This document shows positions 10,877 to 21,626 of a stretch of DNA of 64,000 nt, one piece after another. How positions within the stretch are numbered: position 1 is the first letter of the stretch; each line of letters starts with the position of its first letter. The notes under the pieces are model-generated. The model was not told the DNA's origin. It was given only the letters and a program-made list of their open reading frames with translations, and did no database searches. Source of the stretch: Berberis thunbergii (taxonomy: Eukaryota > Streptophyta > Magnoliopsida > Ranunculales > Berberidaceae); NCBI GenBank assembly GCA_003290165.1, contig QNQO01000804.1, positions 372,001 to 436,000 on the forward strand. Reading direction: 5' to 3'. The position numbers and the translations under genes are program-made.

Positions 10877-13661
10877 ATACAAATTTTCTTAGTGATTTCC
10901 TTTTTTTTTTTGGAATCAACCGACCAGGTTTTGATCAACAAATAAAGTGAACGCCATCCACTATAAAAACACTAGTAACCATTATTTATGTGAAGGATTC
11001 CAACTTTTTGAAAGGGTGGGTTAAATTTTGTTTTTCCTGAAATTCATGGTCGATGATGAAAAACATTGAGCAACTATTTTAATAAATGTATCCATATTTA
11101 AACTGGCCGTCCATCATTGTAATCATGCTATATGGTATATAATACAACTTAATACATAACATAGTTTTAGGGGTTTTATGGTAACTACAATGAATAATAT
11201 AAGAATTAGTTAGGGTTGGAAAGTGTAAACAAATAAAAACTTAATTGAGTCAAAGTGATGGTCCCACTAGGTCCCAACAGCTCAATCACTAGGATCAGCC
11301 CCCCAACTTGACCCTACAGAATTTAATTTATATTTATATTTATATTTATATTGTATCATTGCTATTAAAAAAATAAAAAATAGGCAGGACACCTACATTA
11401 TTATGAGCCCTGGTCCATGATTGTCAGGTTGGAGACCGAATCATTAATTACTCTGAATATTTAAACCCCCAAAATATATATGTAATTTTTAAAAAAGAAA
11501 GCTAAATCAATTGTGATAAAGCCATAAAGGACCCCTCTTGAATTTGGAAGGTTCCCGAAAAACTTTCACTTGTGCTTATTTTTATTTATTTATTTTCTGC
11601 CAAATTTTGCATGACAAAATACACACAGATCAGAGGAGACCAGACCGAACCAATGCCAAAACTCTACCAGATTCTGACACGTGAAGTTTGTGATGCATTA
11701 CATGGAGATGACTTGTGTGTTGACGTGCCATTTTCAACCACGTGTAATACCAGTCATGAATGTTTAGATTTTGTCTGGTTAACTCCCTCCCAATCATCTT
11801 AAATTTGGTGTTAGTTCACCAAAAAAAAAAAAAATCTCTCTTTCTAAATCTCACAATGTAACAGGGTCAATAAAATGCATTCATAATTCTCAAATTGTAA
11901 CGAGTGCTCAAGGGAGTATTGTGCTTGGAAAATGTCTTGTGGATTTCGGGAGAGTATGGTAAGACATACTGTAGGAAAGGGGCCGGGGTGATGAATGCAT
12001 TAAATAACTTGATCTTGATAAACAATGCATGGTACCATGCAGGGAAAGAGCTGTCCAAGTCCAAACCAAAACAAAACAAATAAAGAAAGAATGGGAAGGA
12101 ATCTCTTGACTTAGCTACGGAGAGAGAGAGAGATGGGTGACTGGTAGTGCCGGTGGTCGATAGAGAAGAACAAGTAGCATACAGGAGGAGATTCAAGTTC
12201 CAAAATAGGAAAAGGAAGGAACATAGTCAAACCGCGAGAAGGAGTTGGCGCAGACCTCGCTCGCAACCAACGAAGCGTTTATACGAGGAGAGAGGACGTC
12301 AGCAGAAGAAGATGAGGTTATAACGGCGATCAGTTAAAGTTGATCAGATTAGACGTGGAGATGAGCCCACGTGACTATCGGAATTATTGACTGTGAGAGA
12401 GAGGGAGGGGTGTCTACTCCTACTGTCAAATCAAATCGTCCGTGATGCTCTCAGTTTTTGGGAACGTAAATTACTGCCCAAACCGGTCCATTTGGGTCCC
12501 ACCTCACTACCCCCACCCTACAGATGTGCTCTGGACCAAGAGATGGGAATGCATATGGACTTCAGCCAATTTTAGGGATTCCTACTTTATATATCGCAGC
12601 GAGGCATCTCAACTTACTTTCATCCACAAGACCCATATTTTTTACGAGGTATCTCGTATAACTCATGAAAAAATTATTAATTATCTTCTTCTCTCACCCT
12701 CTTTCTCTCAAGAACAAAAACATTAGCAACACCCTCAAAGGGATAGAGAGGAATGGGGCCAACGGTTGCAATGGACGATAAAAAAAAATGATCGGCAACA
12801 GTGAAATAGAGAAGATGGAGCAATAACCAATGTCACCCCTCTTCATCTTCCTCTTCTCCTTTCCCACTCCATTTTTTTCTCTTCCTCCTATCCCAATTAT
12901 TCCACTATCTCTTCTTCTCGCACAAATTATCTTTCCCACTTGCATGAGCGGTTGTGAGGGCACAAAAAAAGTGTGCACGAAGGGGAGAAGGAGAAGGGCC
13001 ACGGTGAAATCGAGGTGGAGAATAAGATGCAGATAAAAAGATGAGGGGTGTTTTGGGTGCCCCCGGATGGGGAGGAAAAAAATAAGAGAAATGATAAAAG
13101 AAAATGCATAGAATAAAAAGAATAAGAAATATCAAAGAAGAAGATCGGATAATAAAAAGATGTTTGAAGAAGAAGGATGGTTGTGAGAGGAGAGGAAGTT
13201 GGGAGAGAAGAGGGCAAGGGCGGAGTCAGAATTCTAATGGAAGAGGGCCAACTACTTGTCATGTGAATTAGTAGAGGAATAAAACAACCCTTTAAGGAAT
13301 TGTCAACGGACAAAATGGGGGTGAAATAAGAAATGCATAATTTTTAGGGAGCAATTTTAAGTATTAACTAAGTGGACTTCACTATTTTATAGGTAAATCA
13401 ACAATATTTTCAAAGTTGAAGTGGGCAATTACCCTCTTGTCCCCATAGTGGCTCCGCCCACGGAAGAGGGTGCTTTTCATTGTTTTGAATTTGGGAGAAA
13501 TACAAATTTTAGGTTTTTTTGTTTTATTGGTAGTGTGAAAGGGGTATGGGACATAAATTGCATAGTGTTGGAAAGAAAAAATTAGATGAATAGTGTGGAT
13601 GAGAGTAGTTGTGGTGCCAAATAGTTGTTGCATTTATATATATATTCACTATCTTTTTTTT
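10877..13661. other. Non-coding stretch with no recognised gene
   Basis: Mostly AT-rich. There are CACGTG-type G-box cores near 11681, 11740 and 12369, and pyrimidine-rich or purine-rich runs at 12820-13230. A - strand open frame at 11867-12196 has a plausible start but no recognisable domain. I see no splice-linked exons and no transposon ends that can be defined. Confidence 0.5.
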
Positions 13662-14359
13662 TGTCTAATTAGGGCATACCCCTCAAAGATGGCTAATAAC
13701 TAGATTTATACCCCTGGAGTGACCTTTTTAAGGTCATATATATTTGTGACTAAAATGCCTATCACGTGGTGAGTACACTTCTATTCCAAAAAATTTACCA
13801 GTATACACTTATAGATGAGTACACATCGTGAGGCAGGATAAATGCATTTTAAAAATTGGATATACCTCGATAGAAATAGACATCTCGAGAACGAATTAGA
13901 GGCACAGATTAAATGAACACAAAAACAAGAAAGGTGGTAGTGCTAATAGAGAATGAGTTGAGGGAGGGTAATCGGGGTGAGGTGGTGTCGATCAGTAACA
14001 GAGAGGTGGATGGGCTGGAAAGAAAAGATGAAGGTGCATGCAAGGTGGTGTCGCAGGTTGAGTCGGAAAAGATGGGATTGTGTGTGAATGTTTGCAGGAG
14101 AATAAAGTGAGGTTTTTTTTTTTATCTTTTACTCTGTGCCACTAATTATTCCTCGAGATGTGTACTCCTATCGAGGTGTATCCGATTTTTTTAAGGTTTT
14201 ATCATACCTCGAGATGTGTAATTATCTATAAGTGTATATTGATTAAATTTTGGAGCAGAAGTGTGTTCATCATATGATGGCATTTTGGCTATATATATGA
14301 CCCTACAAAAAAATGTCAGTCTAATTAGCCATCTTTGAGGGGGTAATCCCAATTAGACA
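13662..14359. mobile_element. Long fold-back element with 235-254-bp arms and an open-frame core
   Basis: The left arm (13662-13915) begins TGTCTAATTAGGGCATACCC and the right arm (14125-14359) is its diverged complement, ending in ATTAGACA. Both arms contain CTCAAAGATGGCTAAT, GGTCATATATAT and CATCTCGAG/CTCGAGATG motifs. The 205-bp core (13916-14120) is richer in G and carries an unbroken 65-codon frame, 13913-14110. Arm length and the CTCGAGATG motif link it to the fold-back family at 9553 and 61960. The flanks do not show a clear target duplication. Confidence 0.8.
13913..14110 (+). other. Open reading frame in the core of the fold-back element, unknown
   Basis: 65 codons from ATG to TGA, almost exactly filling the space between the inverted arms. 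The product is charged (Glu, Lys, Val-rich; for example NELREGNRGEVVSISNREVD). No domain was recognised. It could be host DNA picked up by the element, since the core differs in base composition from the AT-rich arms, or a chance frame. Confidence 0.3.
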
Positions 14360-16602
14360 TTAGAAACAAAATTTATGTCTAAAACCCCTAAAACCTTTTA
14401 TTTGATTTATGTACAACATCGGTTGGTTCTAAATGATAATTGTAAATTTCGAAGCCTTGCACTCTATGCAAACTCCTGCATATTATCTTACGGAAATGGG
14501 TGATAGTCTCATGTTAAGAGCCTCTGACTCTCAAATCAATAATGAGCCGAGAATAAATAACAAAGATGTATACAATAAAATTAAGAAAAAGGAAGAAGTT
14601 TAAAGCTTTCTTGGAATTGGTTGGTCTTCATGCCATGTCGATCAGTCTCCTGTTTACCTATTGGTTTAGGCTTTATTATTGACTCTCTTCCTGTCAAACA
14701 ATAGTTGTACCCGTGACCACCCAGTTTACAATACTAACATTTGCAAAAAATTCCTTTAAGAGATGTGTCCTCCTAGAGGTCAACCCATACATTTTCACGT
14801 GTCACGCACGTGCATTACCTAGCATCGTGTCTCATGTCCATTACATGATGCGCGACTCCGGTATCGTGCATGTGATCACTTAGACTGGTTACTCAATGGA
14901 ATGTGTTTGACCATTGTAATGGTAATGACCATTTACAATGGTTTAAGCCATTCATTTGTTTAGTTGGGTATAAAAATGGCCTAATGGAAATGAACATTCC
15001 TTCTTAAATACCTATAAATGCCCATTGTAATGGACAAAACACTTCATTTGTCTGATTTGCCTTTTTACCGAATATAAATGTCTCTTTATCCACCATAAGT
15101 TCAAAATTTATGGTTTGTAATTGAGAACATAATGATAAAGACACAAATAATTCTTATTCCCATTCCCATACCAAAATGCGGTATTGCAATATTTTGTGCC
15201 ATTACAATAATTAGAAACAAGGGTGCGTTGATCTAGGTTGAAGAAGTTAGCTAAATAATCATTTCGCGAACGAGCAACTTTGTAACGAACCATTGTAAGG
15301 GTTTGAGACCATGTGGTTTGCGATTTGAGAAGTGGTAAACTACAATATTGCAAAATTTGAGCATTTAAAGTTTGAATTGAGATGTCAGTTCACGAATGTA
15401 ATGGTCATATCACCTTATTTTGTTGAAAAAACACACGACAATATTTGACACAAATTTGACTTTTTCATTAAGAGTGAGGTGAGTTGAAAAAAAAGATATT
15501 TATTTATTGATTTGGAGGTCACACTAAATTAAAATTGTAACCAATATGGGTACTTGTTAGAAATAATATCTCATCATTATATTGAACCTTAATTCTAGAG
15601 AGTCAGGGCTATCAATTATTTTTTGGTCAGGATTTGAGTTCTTTATACTTCTATCCATTCTATAATTGATGTTTGTGGTTGTGTTTTAAGGAAAATAGGT
15701 AAAAATGTAAATAAATCCAACCCTAACAAAAAAATGACTAATTTCCTTGGCTGCTTGGACTTACTCTATATCGAAACATATAAATGTTGATTAATCTGGT
15801 TGTCGTTGGGGTTGGTAAAACAAAATAGTTCAATAATTGAAAATTGAAATTGTTGAGGAATACACATTGAATGCTGAGATTTCGTATTGAATTTCTGGTA
15901 GTAGATCTATCATAAAAAATATATTTGTGATTGGTCTAGAAGAACTGAAACAAAAATATAGTAAAATTAGAACCGTTATTGTATGAGGTCTACCCAATGC
16001 TAGATGGAGAGGCATATACAGGAAAGATTTGTACTTGGATCATAAGATTTATATCCTCAAGAAAGTCACCTTATTTATTATTATTTTTTTTGTAGATGAT
16101 GATCCAAACCAAGGTATATGCTTTTGAAATTTTTTTTTTTTAATTTTCTCGTTTTTGCAGATTACCAAATGAAATCGCCCCGATGAAATCCTCCTTAAAA
16201 AATTTCACGTATAAAATATTTTTTTGCTCAAAATACACAAAAATAGTTGCTATACACATCAATAATTTTTGACGAGCAGAACCACAAATATTTTGCTAGA
16301 TGGCATCACCCTAGAATTAGGCGAAATCAAATACTTGTGCTTGATTTCGAGTGTAACTCGCTCAAATCGAACCAATCTTTGAGGAACTCAAGGCTTCATT
16401 GCCTGTTAATTTCTACGGCCCAAAGTCGACTATTATCTCTCCATTCTTCGTCTTCAATCATTATCTCGTTTAGTGTTTTAGCTTGCCTATGGGCAAATTA
16501 ATCATTTTATAGTATTAACATACGGATTATATTTTTAAGTTAATATACTGTTCTATATTTTTCCTTTTATTCACATTTTCCCATTCAGGACTAAAAGTTC
16601 AA
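14360..16602. other. Non-coding stretch
   Basis: No gene was recognised. Around 14890-15060 there are repeated CCATTGTAATGG-like words (FACING pairs CCATTGTAATGG and CCATTTACAATGG), which look like remains of a small inverted-repeat element. The rest is AT-rich with short unbiased frames only. Confidence 0.4.
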
Positions 16603-16762
16603 TAGAAATTCTAAATGGCAAGGAAAGGGGCGAGGAAACTAGCAGTGGAAGGGTGTGACCACTCATCTCCTCGAGATACACACCTACACTCTCAAAATGC
16701 GCATCAATGCGTATCCCCCCTCATTGGTTTCCTTGCCCCTTTCCTCGAAAGGTTCAAAATTC
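16603..16762. mobile_element. Fold-back MITE, GGCGAGGAAA family, copy 3
   Basis: The left end reads GAAATTCTAAATGGCAAGGA followed by AAGGGGCGAGGAAAC; the right end is CCTTGCCCCTTTCCTCG, then TTCAAAATTC. The centre holds CTCCTCGAGATACAC and GCGTATCCCC. The flanks AAAGTTCAAT and AAATTCAAAT are similar but not identical, so the target duplication is only tentative. It lies about 0.9 kb upstream of the TATA box of the WAV3-like gene. Confidence 0.75.
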
Positions 16763-17541
16763 AAATATGAAGCAATAAAAGTAAAAAAATAAAAATAAGG
16801 GAATTTAAGCAATAAAAATAAAAGTAAAAAAATGTTTGAATAAGGGAATTGATGCGGGCTCAGAATAAGCATATACTACCTATGTGTAAACTGATATGAT
16901 AATGCCTAATGGTGGATGTAGAGTGTGCAGAAGTTTACAGCTCTGATCAACTACTTAATTCCGCCTTGTCTACAAGATGGATCATGTGATGAGTTTGAAC
17001 TCAGTGCAAGCGGAGTGCCAATAGGCATTCATCCTCTCTCGTCTTCCATAGAGAGTAAATATTACAGGTAGATGCAATTATGAGACTATCCAATAGGAAG
17101 GATCTCATGAATGTATCATCATTGAATTGTTTGTGAGACTATCAATTAGATAAGCTAGTAGAACTGAATTCCATTCCATTTGAATTTTTAACACTGGTCA
17201 CTCACAATATTACAATTACCTTCTTTTTTTTGATAATCATCACCATATTTACTTCATGATACCACCAGATCCACATCAACCAACCACCATAAAAGGGAAA
17301 AAAAAACAAAAAACAAATTTGTTTAAAAAAAGAGCCTCCGCTCCGCTCCTCATAAATGTCCTCCCTGAATGCGCGTGAGAGAAGGGTGGGTGACCCATTG
17401 CTTGGATTTGGGTTAGTTTATGAGAAAAGAAAACAGTCGGTGGTAAGGTCAACTACACTATAGCTTGGAGATCCACCATTGGATAAAATTACCTCTCTAG
17501 TTTTTAACTGTTTACAGTAAGTTATCGTGATCTGGGTTCAA
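16763..17541. other. Upstream region of the WAV3-like gene
   Basis: Non-coding. Contains A-rich runs (17296-17330) and no open frame of interest. The distal promoter of the gene at 17990 should lie here; I cannot assign individual regulatory sites with confidence. Confidence 0.4.
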
Positions 17542-17548
17542 TATAAAA
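17542..17548 (+). promoter_or_regulatory. Probable TATA box of the WAV3-like gene
   Basis: TATAAAA in the context TTCAATATAAAACGG. It is followed at the usual distance by a pyrimidine-rich stretch (17575-17595, CACCTCCTCCTCTTTAGCC) where transcription could begin. This gives a 5' leader of roughly 400 bases before the ATG at 17990. Confidence 0.5.
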
Positions 17549-17641
17549 CGGGTTCCAAATGCACATTGTTATATTACACCTCCTCCTCTTTAGCCTTTTT
17601 AAAAATTCTGTAAAAAAATTGTTTGCTTGCATAAAAGAAGA

Positions 17642-17646
<5 letters not shown>

Positions 17647-17676
<30 letters not shown>
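17647..17676 (+). repeat. (GA)15 microsatellite in the predicted 5' leader
   Basis: An uninterrupted GA run, followed by further GA-rich pieces up to about 17800. GA/CT-rich leaders are common in plant genes and can bind BPC (GAGA-binding) factors; whether this one does is not shown by the sequence. Confidence 0.9.
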
Positions 17677-17678
<2 letters not shown>

Positions 17679-17989
17679 ATAGCAGCGAGAGCAGAGAAGA
17701 GACAAAAAAATATATATATAGAAGAGAGAGGAGAAGCAGAAGAAGAAGAAACGGATTGAGAGAGGATAGATAGATAATTTAAAAGAGAGAGAGAGAGAGC
17801 ACAGAAAAGGAGATTGTCTTTCAGCTCATCTCATTCTTTATCTTGTCTAATCCCATTCATTCCATGCCAATCTCTCTACATCTCTCATCCTATCTTTTTG
17901 TCTTCTAAAACCCCTTCATTTCAATATAAGAAACGAAGCAAAACTCCTCCAACACCTCTTTAGAGTGAAGATAAAAAGAAAAAGAAAAC

Positions 17990-20504
17990 ATGGGAGGTGG
18001 AACTGGTTGGAGAAGAGCTTTCTGCACAACAATACCCAGAGACCCAGAAAGCAGCACTAGAGTTCCAGACAAATCAGCTTCCCCTAGTCCAAGAATCAAA
18101 ACTAAATTTGGGTTCTTATCAGGTGGTGGAAGCAATCCTTCAACCCCGAGAGTTCAGTCTCAGCAACAACAAGATTCTTCTGGTGCAAACTTGAGATGCA
18201 GAACAACACCAAACATTACTCCACAAGCAGCAGCTCAAGATAGCCCAAAACTTCAATGCAACACCGCTACTTGTGCTTCTTCTATCAAAAGCCCCAGATT
18301 TTTCCAGAGCTCGTCAAATCCTTCTTCACCTTCTAGATTCTCTTTATTCAAATCGAGTCTTCGCTTGTCCAGAGTAAGTAAACCCCCAATTTCTGTTTTT
18401 GGGTATCTCTCTCTCTCTCTCTCTCTTTTTTTTTTTTTTTTTTTTTTTAATAATTTCTATTTGTACGATCTGTAATAGCTTTTTGATGAGATTTGTCCGT
18501 GTATATTGCTTGAAATGAATGATGAAGAAATTTGACTTTAATTTTTTTGTGTGTATTAATTTGCAGACTAGTTGTGGAATCTGTATGCAAAACGTGAAGA
18601 TTGGGCAAGGAAGTGCAATCTTCACAGCTGAGTGTTCCCACGCTTTTCACTTCCCTTGCATAGCTGGGCACGTTAGAAAGCATGCCAACCTGGTTTGCCC
18701 AGTCTGCAACACAAACTGGAAAGAGGTCCCTCTTTTAGCCATCCACAAGAAGCCATTACCACCAACACCCGAAACCGCAAATGAAGACATTATGATCAAA
18801 AGAGAAGTGAAGCCCAATCTCCAACTCAAATCCAAGCCTAGTGCCATCGATCATCCGAAAAGGCTTTACGACGATGACGAGCCATTACTCTCTCCCACTG
18901 CTGCCTCTGCTGCTGCCCGCTTCAATCCAATACCCGAAGCCGAAGAAGAAGAAGACGATGAAGATGAAATCCAGGAGTTTCAAGGGTTCTTTGTCAACCC
19001 CAATCCTTCATTCAAATCATCATCTGATGAAGAAAATTTGAATGGAGGTGATGAGTTTAGATCTTCTTCTTCTCAAACTAAAAATGGCGTTGAAGTGAAA
19101 CTACTGCCGGTTTCCTCAGCAGTAGTGTCAGTTGGCAAGAACCATGAGACTTACGTGGTGGCACTAAGAGTGAAAGCTCCACGGGCATCAGCAACAACAC
19201 CACGTGAGCTGCTAGAGGCGGGGGGCCGACGTGCGCCAATCGATCTGGTTACAGTTCTGGATGTGAGTGGAAGCATGACAGGAGCTAAGCTGCAAATGCT
19301 AAAGCGTGCTATGAGTCTACTAATCTCTTCACTTACTCCATCTGATCGTCTCTCCATAATTGTTTTCTCTTCTAATCCAAGGCGTTTGCTACCTTTGACA
19401 CGAATGACTCCTCAGGGCCAGCGATCTGCTCGCCGATTAATTGATCGACTCGTCTGCGGTCATGGCTCTAGTGTTGGTGATGCTTTGAGAAAGGCTACAA
19501 AGGTCCTTGAAGATCGACGGGAGAGAAACCCCGTTGCCTCTATCATGCTTCTATCCAACGGCCACGATCACTCCTCCGCTCCTACTCCTCATCCGTCCAA
19601 TAACAACAACACTAGCAGCAGCAGCGGCGGCGGCTCCAATTCAAGATGTGCTGATGTCGTATCATCCACTCGCTTCGCGCATCTGGAGATCCCAGTGCAC
19701 GTATCGGGTGTCGAGGACGCATTCGCCAAGTGCGTTGGTGGCTTGTTAAGTGTGGTGGTACGGGATCTCAGATTGCAAATCGGGCTCTCTTCCGGTTCAG
19801 CCCCAGCCGAGATCACAGCCGTCTATTCCTTCAATGGACGCCCCACGGCGCTCGGGAACGCCTCGATTCCACTCGGTGATTTGTACGCGGAGGAGGAGAG
19901 GGAGTTACTCGTCGAGCTGAGGGTTCCATTGCTGCCTCTCCGGGCCCACCATGTTATTTCGGTAAGATGCTCTCACAGAGAACCCGCATCTCAAGAACTG
20001 ATCTACGGTAAAGAGCAAGCCTTGCTCGTCCCACGTCCACACGCCGTTCGATCAGCCGAGCCCAACGTCCAACGGCTCAGATTCCTCTTTGTTACAACAC
20101 GTGCCATTGCTGAGGCCAGGAGATTGGTTGAACAACACAACGATCTCTCAAGTGCGTATCGGCTGCTCGCTTCGGCTCGCGCTTTGTTGAAACAGTCAAT
20201 TTCCATTTCTTGTGATGATTACATTTACGACTTGGAATCAGAGTTAAAAGAGCTACATTACCGCAAGCAGCAGAGTAACAACAGTCAAAGTTTTTATCCA
20301 GTCCAACAGCAGCAGCAGCAGCAGCTGCAGCAGATCCAACGGAGAACAGTTGATAGAGAAACGGCTTACTATGATGAAAATGGTGAGCCGCTGACGCCAA
20401 CATCGGCTTGGAGAGCGGCTGAGCAACTTGCGAAAGTGGCAATTATGAGAAAATCGATTAATAAAGTCGGCGATTTACATGGATTCGAGAACGCCAGATT
20501 TTAA
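17990..20504 (+). CDS. WAV3: WAV3-family RING-H2/VWA E3 ubiquitin-protein ligase, two exons (773 aa)
   Basis: Exon 1 is 17990-18373 and exon 2 is 18567-20504, joined in phase 0 by a 193-base GTAAGT...TTGCAG intron. The protein starts MGGGTGWRRAFCTTIPRD, the typical WAV3-family N-terminus. A Ser/Pro-rich linker precedes a RING-H2 domain whose ligands are C131, C134, C151, H153, H156, C159, C172 and C175. An acidic region follows, then a von Willebrand A domain from about residue 356 with MIDAS motif DVSGS (D360, S362, S364). A Gln run lies near 707-716, and the end GEPLTPTSAWRAAEQLAKVA...ENARF is the family C-terminus. Known members (Arabidopsis WAV3, WAVH1/2, EDA40) act as E3 ligases in root gravitropism and auxin-related growth. 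Here the MIDAS-type aspartate of LLS/TDG is Asn (N459). Complete and intact; which paralogue it is (WAV3 or EDA40) is inferred from overall resemblance. Confidence 0.93.
18374..18566 (+). other. Intron of the WAV3-like gene with CT and T runs
   Basis: Donor AGA/GTAAGT and acceptor TTGCAG/ACT. The intron contains a CT microsatellite (about 18408-18425) directly followed by 23 T (18426-18448), which should be length-variable between individuals. The position, just before the first RING cysteine, separates the disordered N-terminus from the folded domains. Confidence 0.9.
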
Positions 20505-20941
20505 AAAAAATGTGGAATTAAAAAAAAAAAAAAAAGTGTGAGCAGAGCTTATAATAGGGACAAAGGTGGCCTCGGCGACGTTTCGGCACTTTTCGAATGA
20601 GATAAAAAGAAAAGGTCCAACATTACATGATTGAGCTACTTGGAGGTCAAGCTTTGTCTCTTTTATCTTCTTCCCACTTTTTCTTTTTATTTCATCGATT
20701 TGTAGAAGAAGAAATGTAATTTATTATCATCAAAATGGTACCTTATATTTTTCCCATCTTAAATATTTTTGTTTTTTCATGGACTGTAAATTGTTTGGTT
20801 TAATGAGAGAATGTGAAAGAGGTACGTTGGTATGCTAGATAGGATTGGTGATATCAATATTAACAATAAATACCATCTTTATTGTGGGAGATATTCAAAT
20901 TCCTTCTTTTTATCAACTGTGCCTATCTTTTCTATCTATTC
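20505..20941 (+). other. 3' untranslated region and downstream flank of the WAV3-like gene
   Basis: Begins with A-rich sequence right after the TAA stop. An AATAAA lies at 20865-20870 and several TTTGT/TGTAA-type words occur near 20700-20790, so the transcript probably ends between about 20740 and 20900. No open frame. The copia element begins 440 bases after the stop codon. Confidence 0.5.
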
Positions 20942-20946
20942 TAATA

Positions 20947-21598
20947 TGTTTAGGTTCAGTCCATTAGGGGTGGATTCAATTTTAGTAACGAATCAAACAT
21001 AATTTTAAATTTTGTTGAATAAAGAAAAAATATTTTTAATAAAAAAATTTGTTTTGAATAAGGAATGAGTTGGCAGCTAGTTAATTAAATAGAAATAAAA
21101 TTCTATTTGAGGCAATGTTGAGCGGTTGTAAACAAGTATAAATAGGTGCATAAAACAGAGTTTTATATATATAGTGTTTTCAGATAAGCTGTTATGTGAA
21201 TAAGCAACAGAGAACATAATATTCTCTTTGGTGTTTGGTGCGGCTGTGTGCGCGTGGATGAAGACTTGTGTTTGATTCTTTAGGCGCGGTTTGTGTGTGA
21301 CGCATAGTTGCAATATCGATTTAGTTTTGTCGATGAATCTGGTAGAAGAAGTTGAAGGAGCTTTTGGGTTATTTTGCTGTTTGGTAACCCGTGTTATTTA
21401 CTCCTTGTATTACTCAAGCTTTGGACAAAAAAGCTTGAAAAGTTATTGTATTTCTTCTTATTTGATTAGTGGATTCTCTCGGATTTGTCCCGTGGTTTTT
21501 TTTCACATTGAATGGTTTTTCAAGTAAATCTTGTTGTCTCGTTTATTATTGCTTTAGATTATTTTCTTGGTATTGTTTTATTGGTATTTGTCCCAATA
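20947..21598 (+). repeat. 5' LTR of the copia element
   Basis: 652 bp, TGTTTAGGTTCAG...CCCAATA. Aligns throughout with 25521-26196 with scattered substitutions; shared landmarks are GTATAAATAGGTG (promoter-like TATAAATA), TTTACTCCTTGTATTACTCA and GGATTCTCTCGGATTTG. The end has CCCAATA where the other LTR has CCCAACA. Confidence 0.93.
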
Positions 21599-21601
21599 AA
21601 G

Positions 21602-21613
21602 TGGTATCAGAGC
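21602..21613 (+). other. Primer-binding site (initiator Met-tRNA)
   Basis: TGGTATCAGAGC, the standard plant copia primer site, three bases after the end of the 5' LTR. Confidence 0.95.
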
Positions 21614-21626
21614 AATTGTTAGGAGA

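Noticed and set aside
12694..13313. Several overlapping frames on both strands near 12.7-13.3 kb
   Set aside because: All come from pyrimidine/purine-biased sequence that is open in several frames at once; no splice sites or domains.
18344..18683. - strand frames opposite the WAV3 intron and RING exon
   Set aside because: Shadows of the + strand exon and of the CT/T runs.
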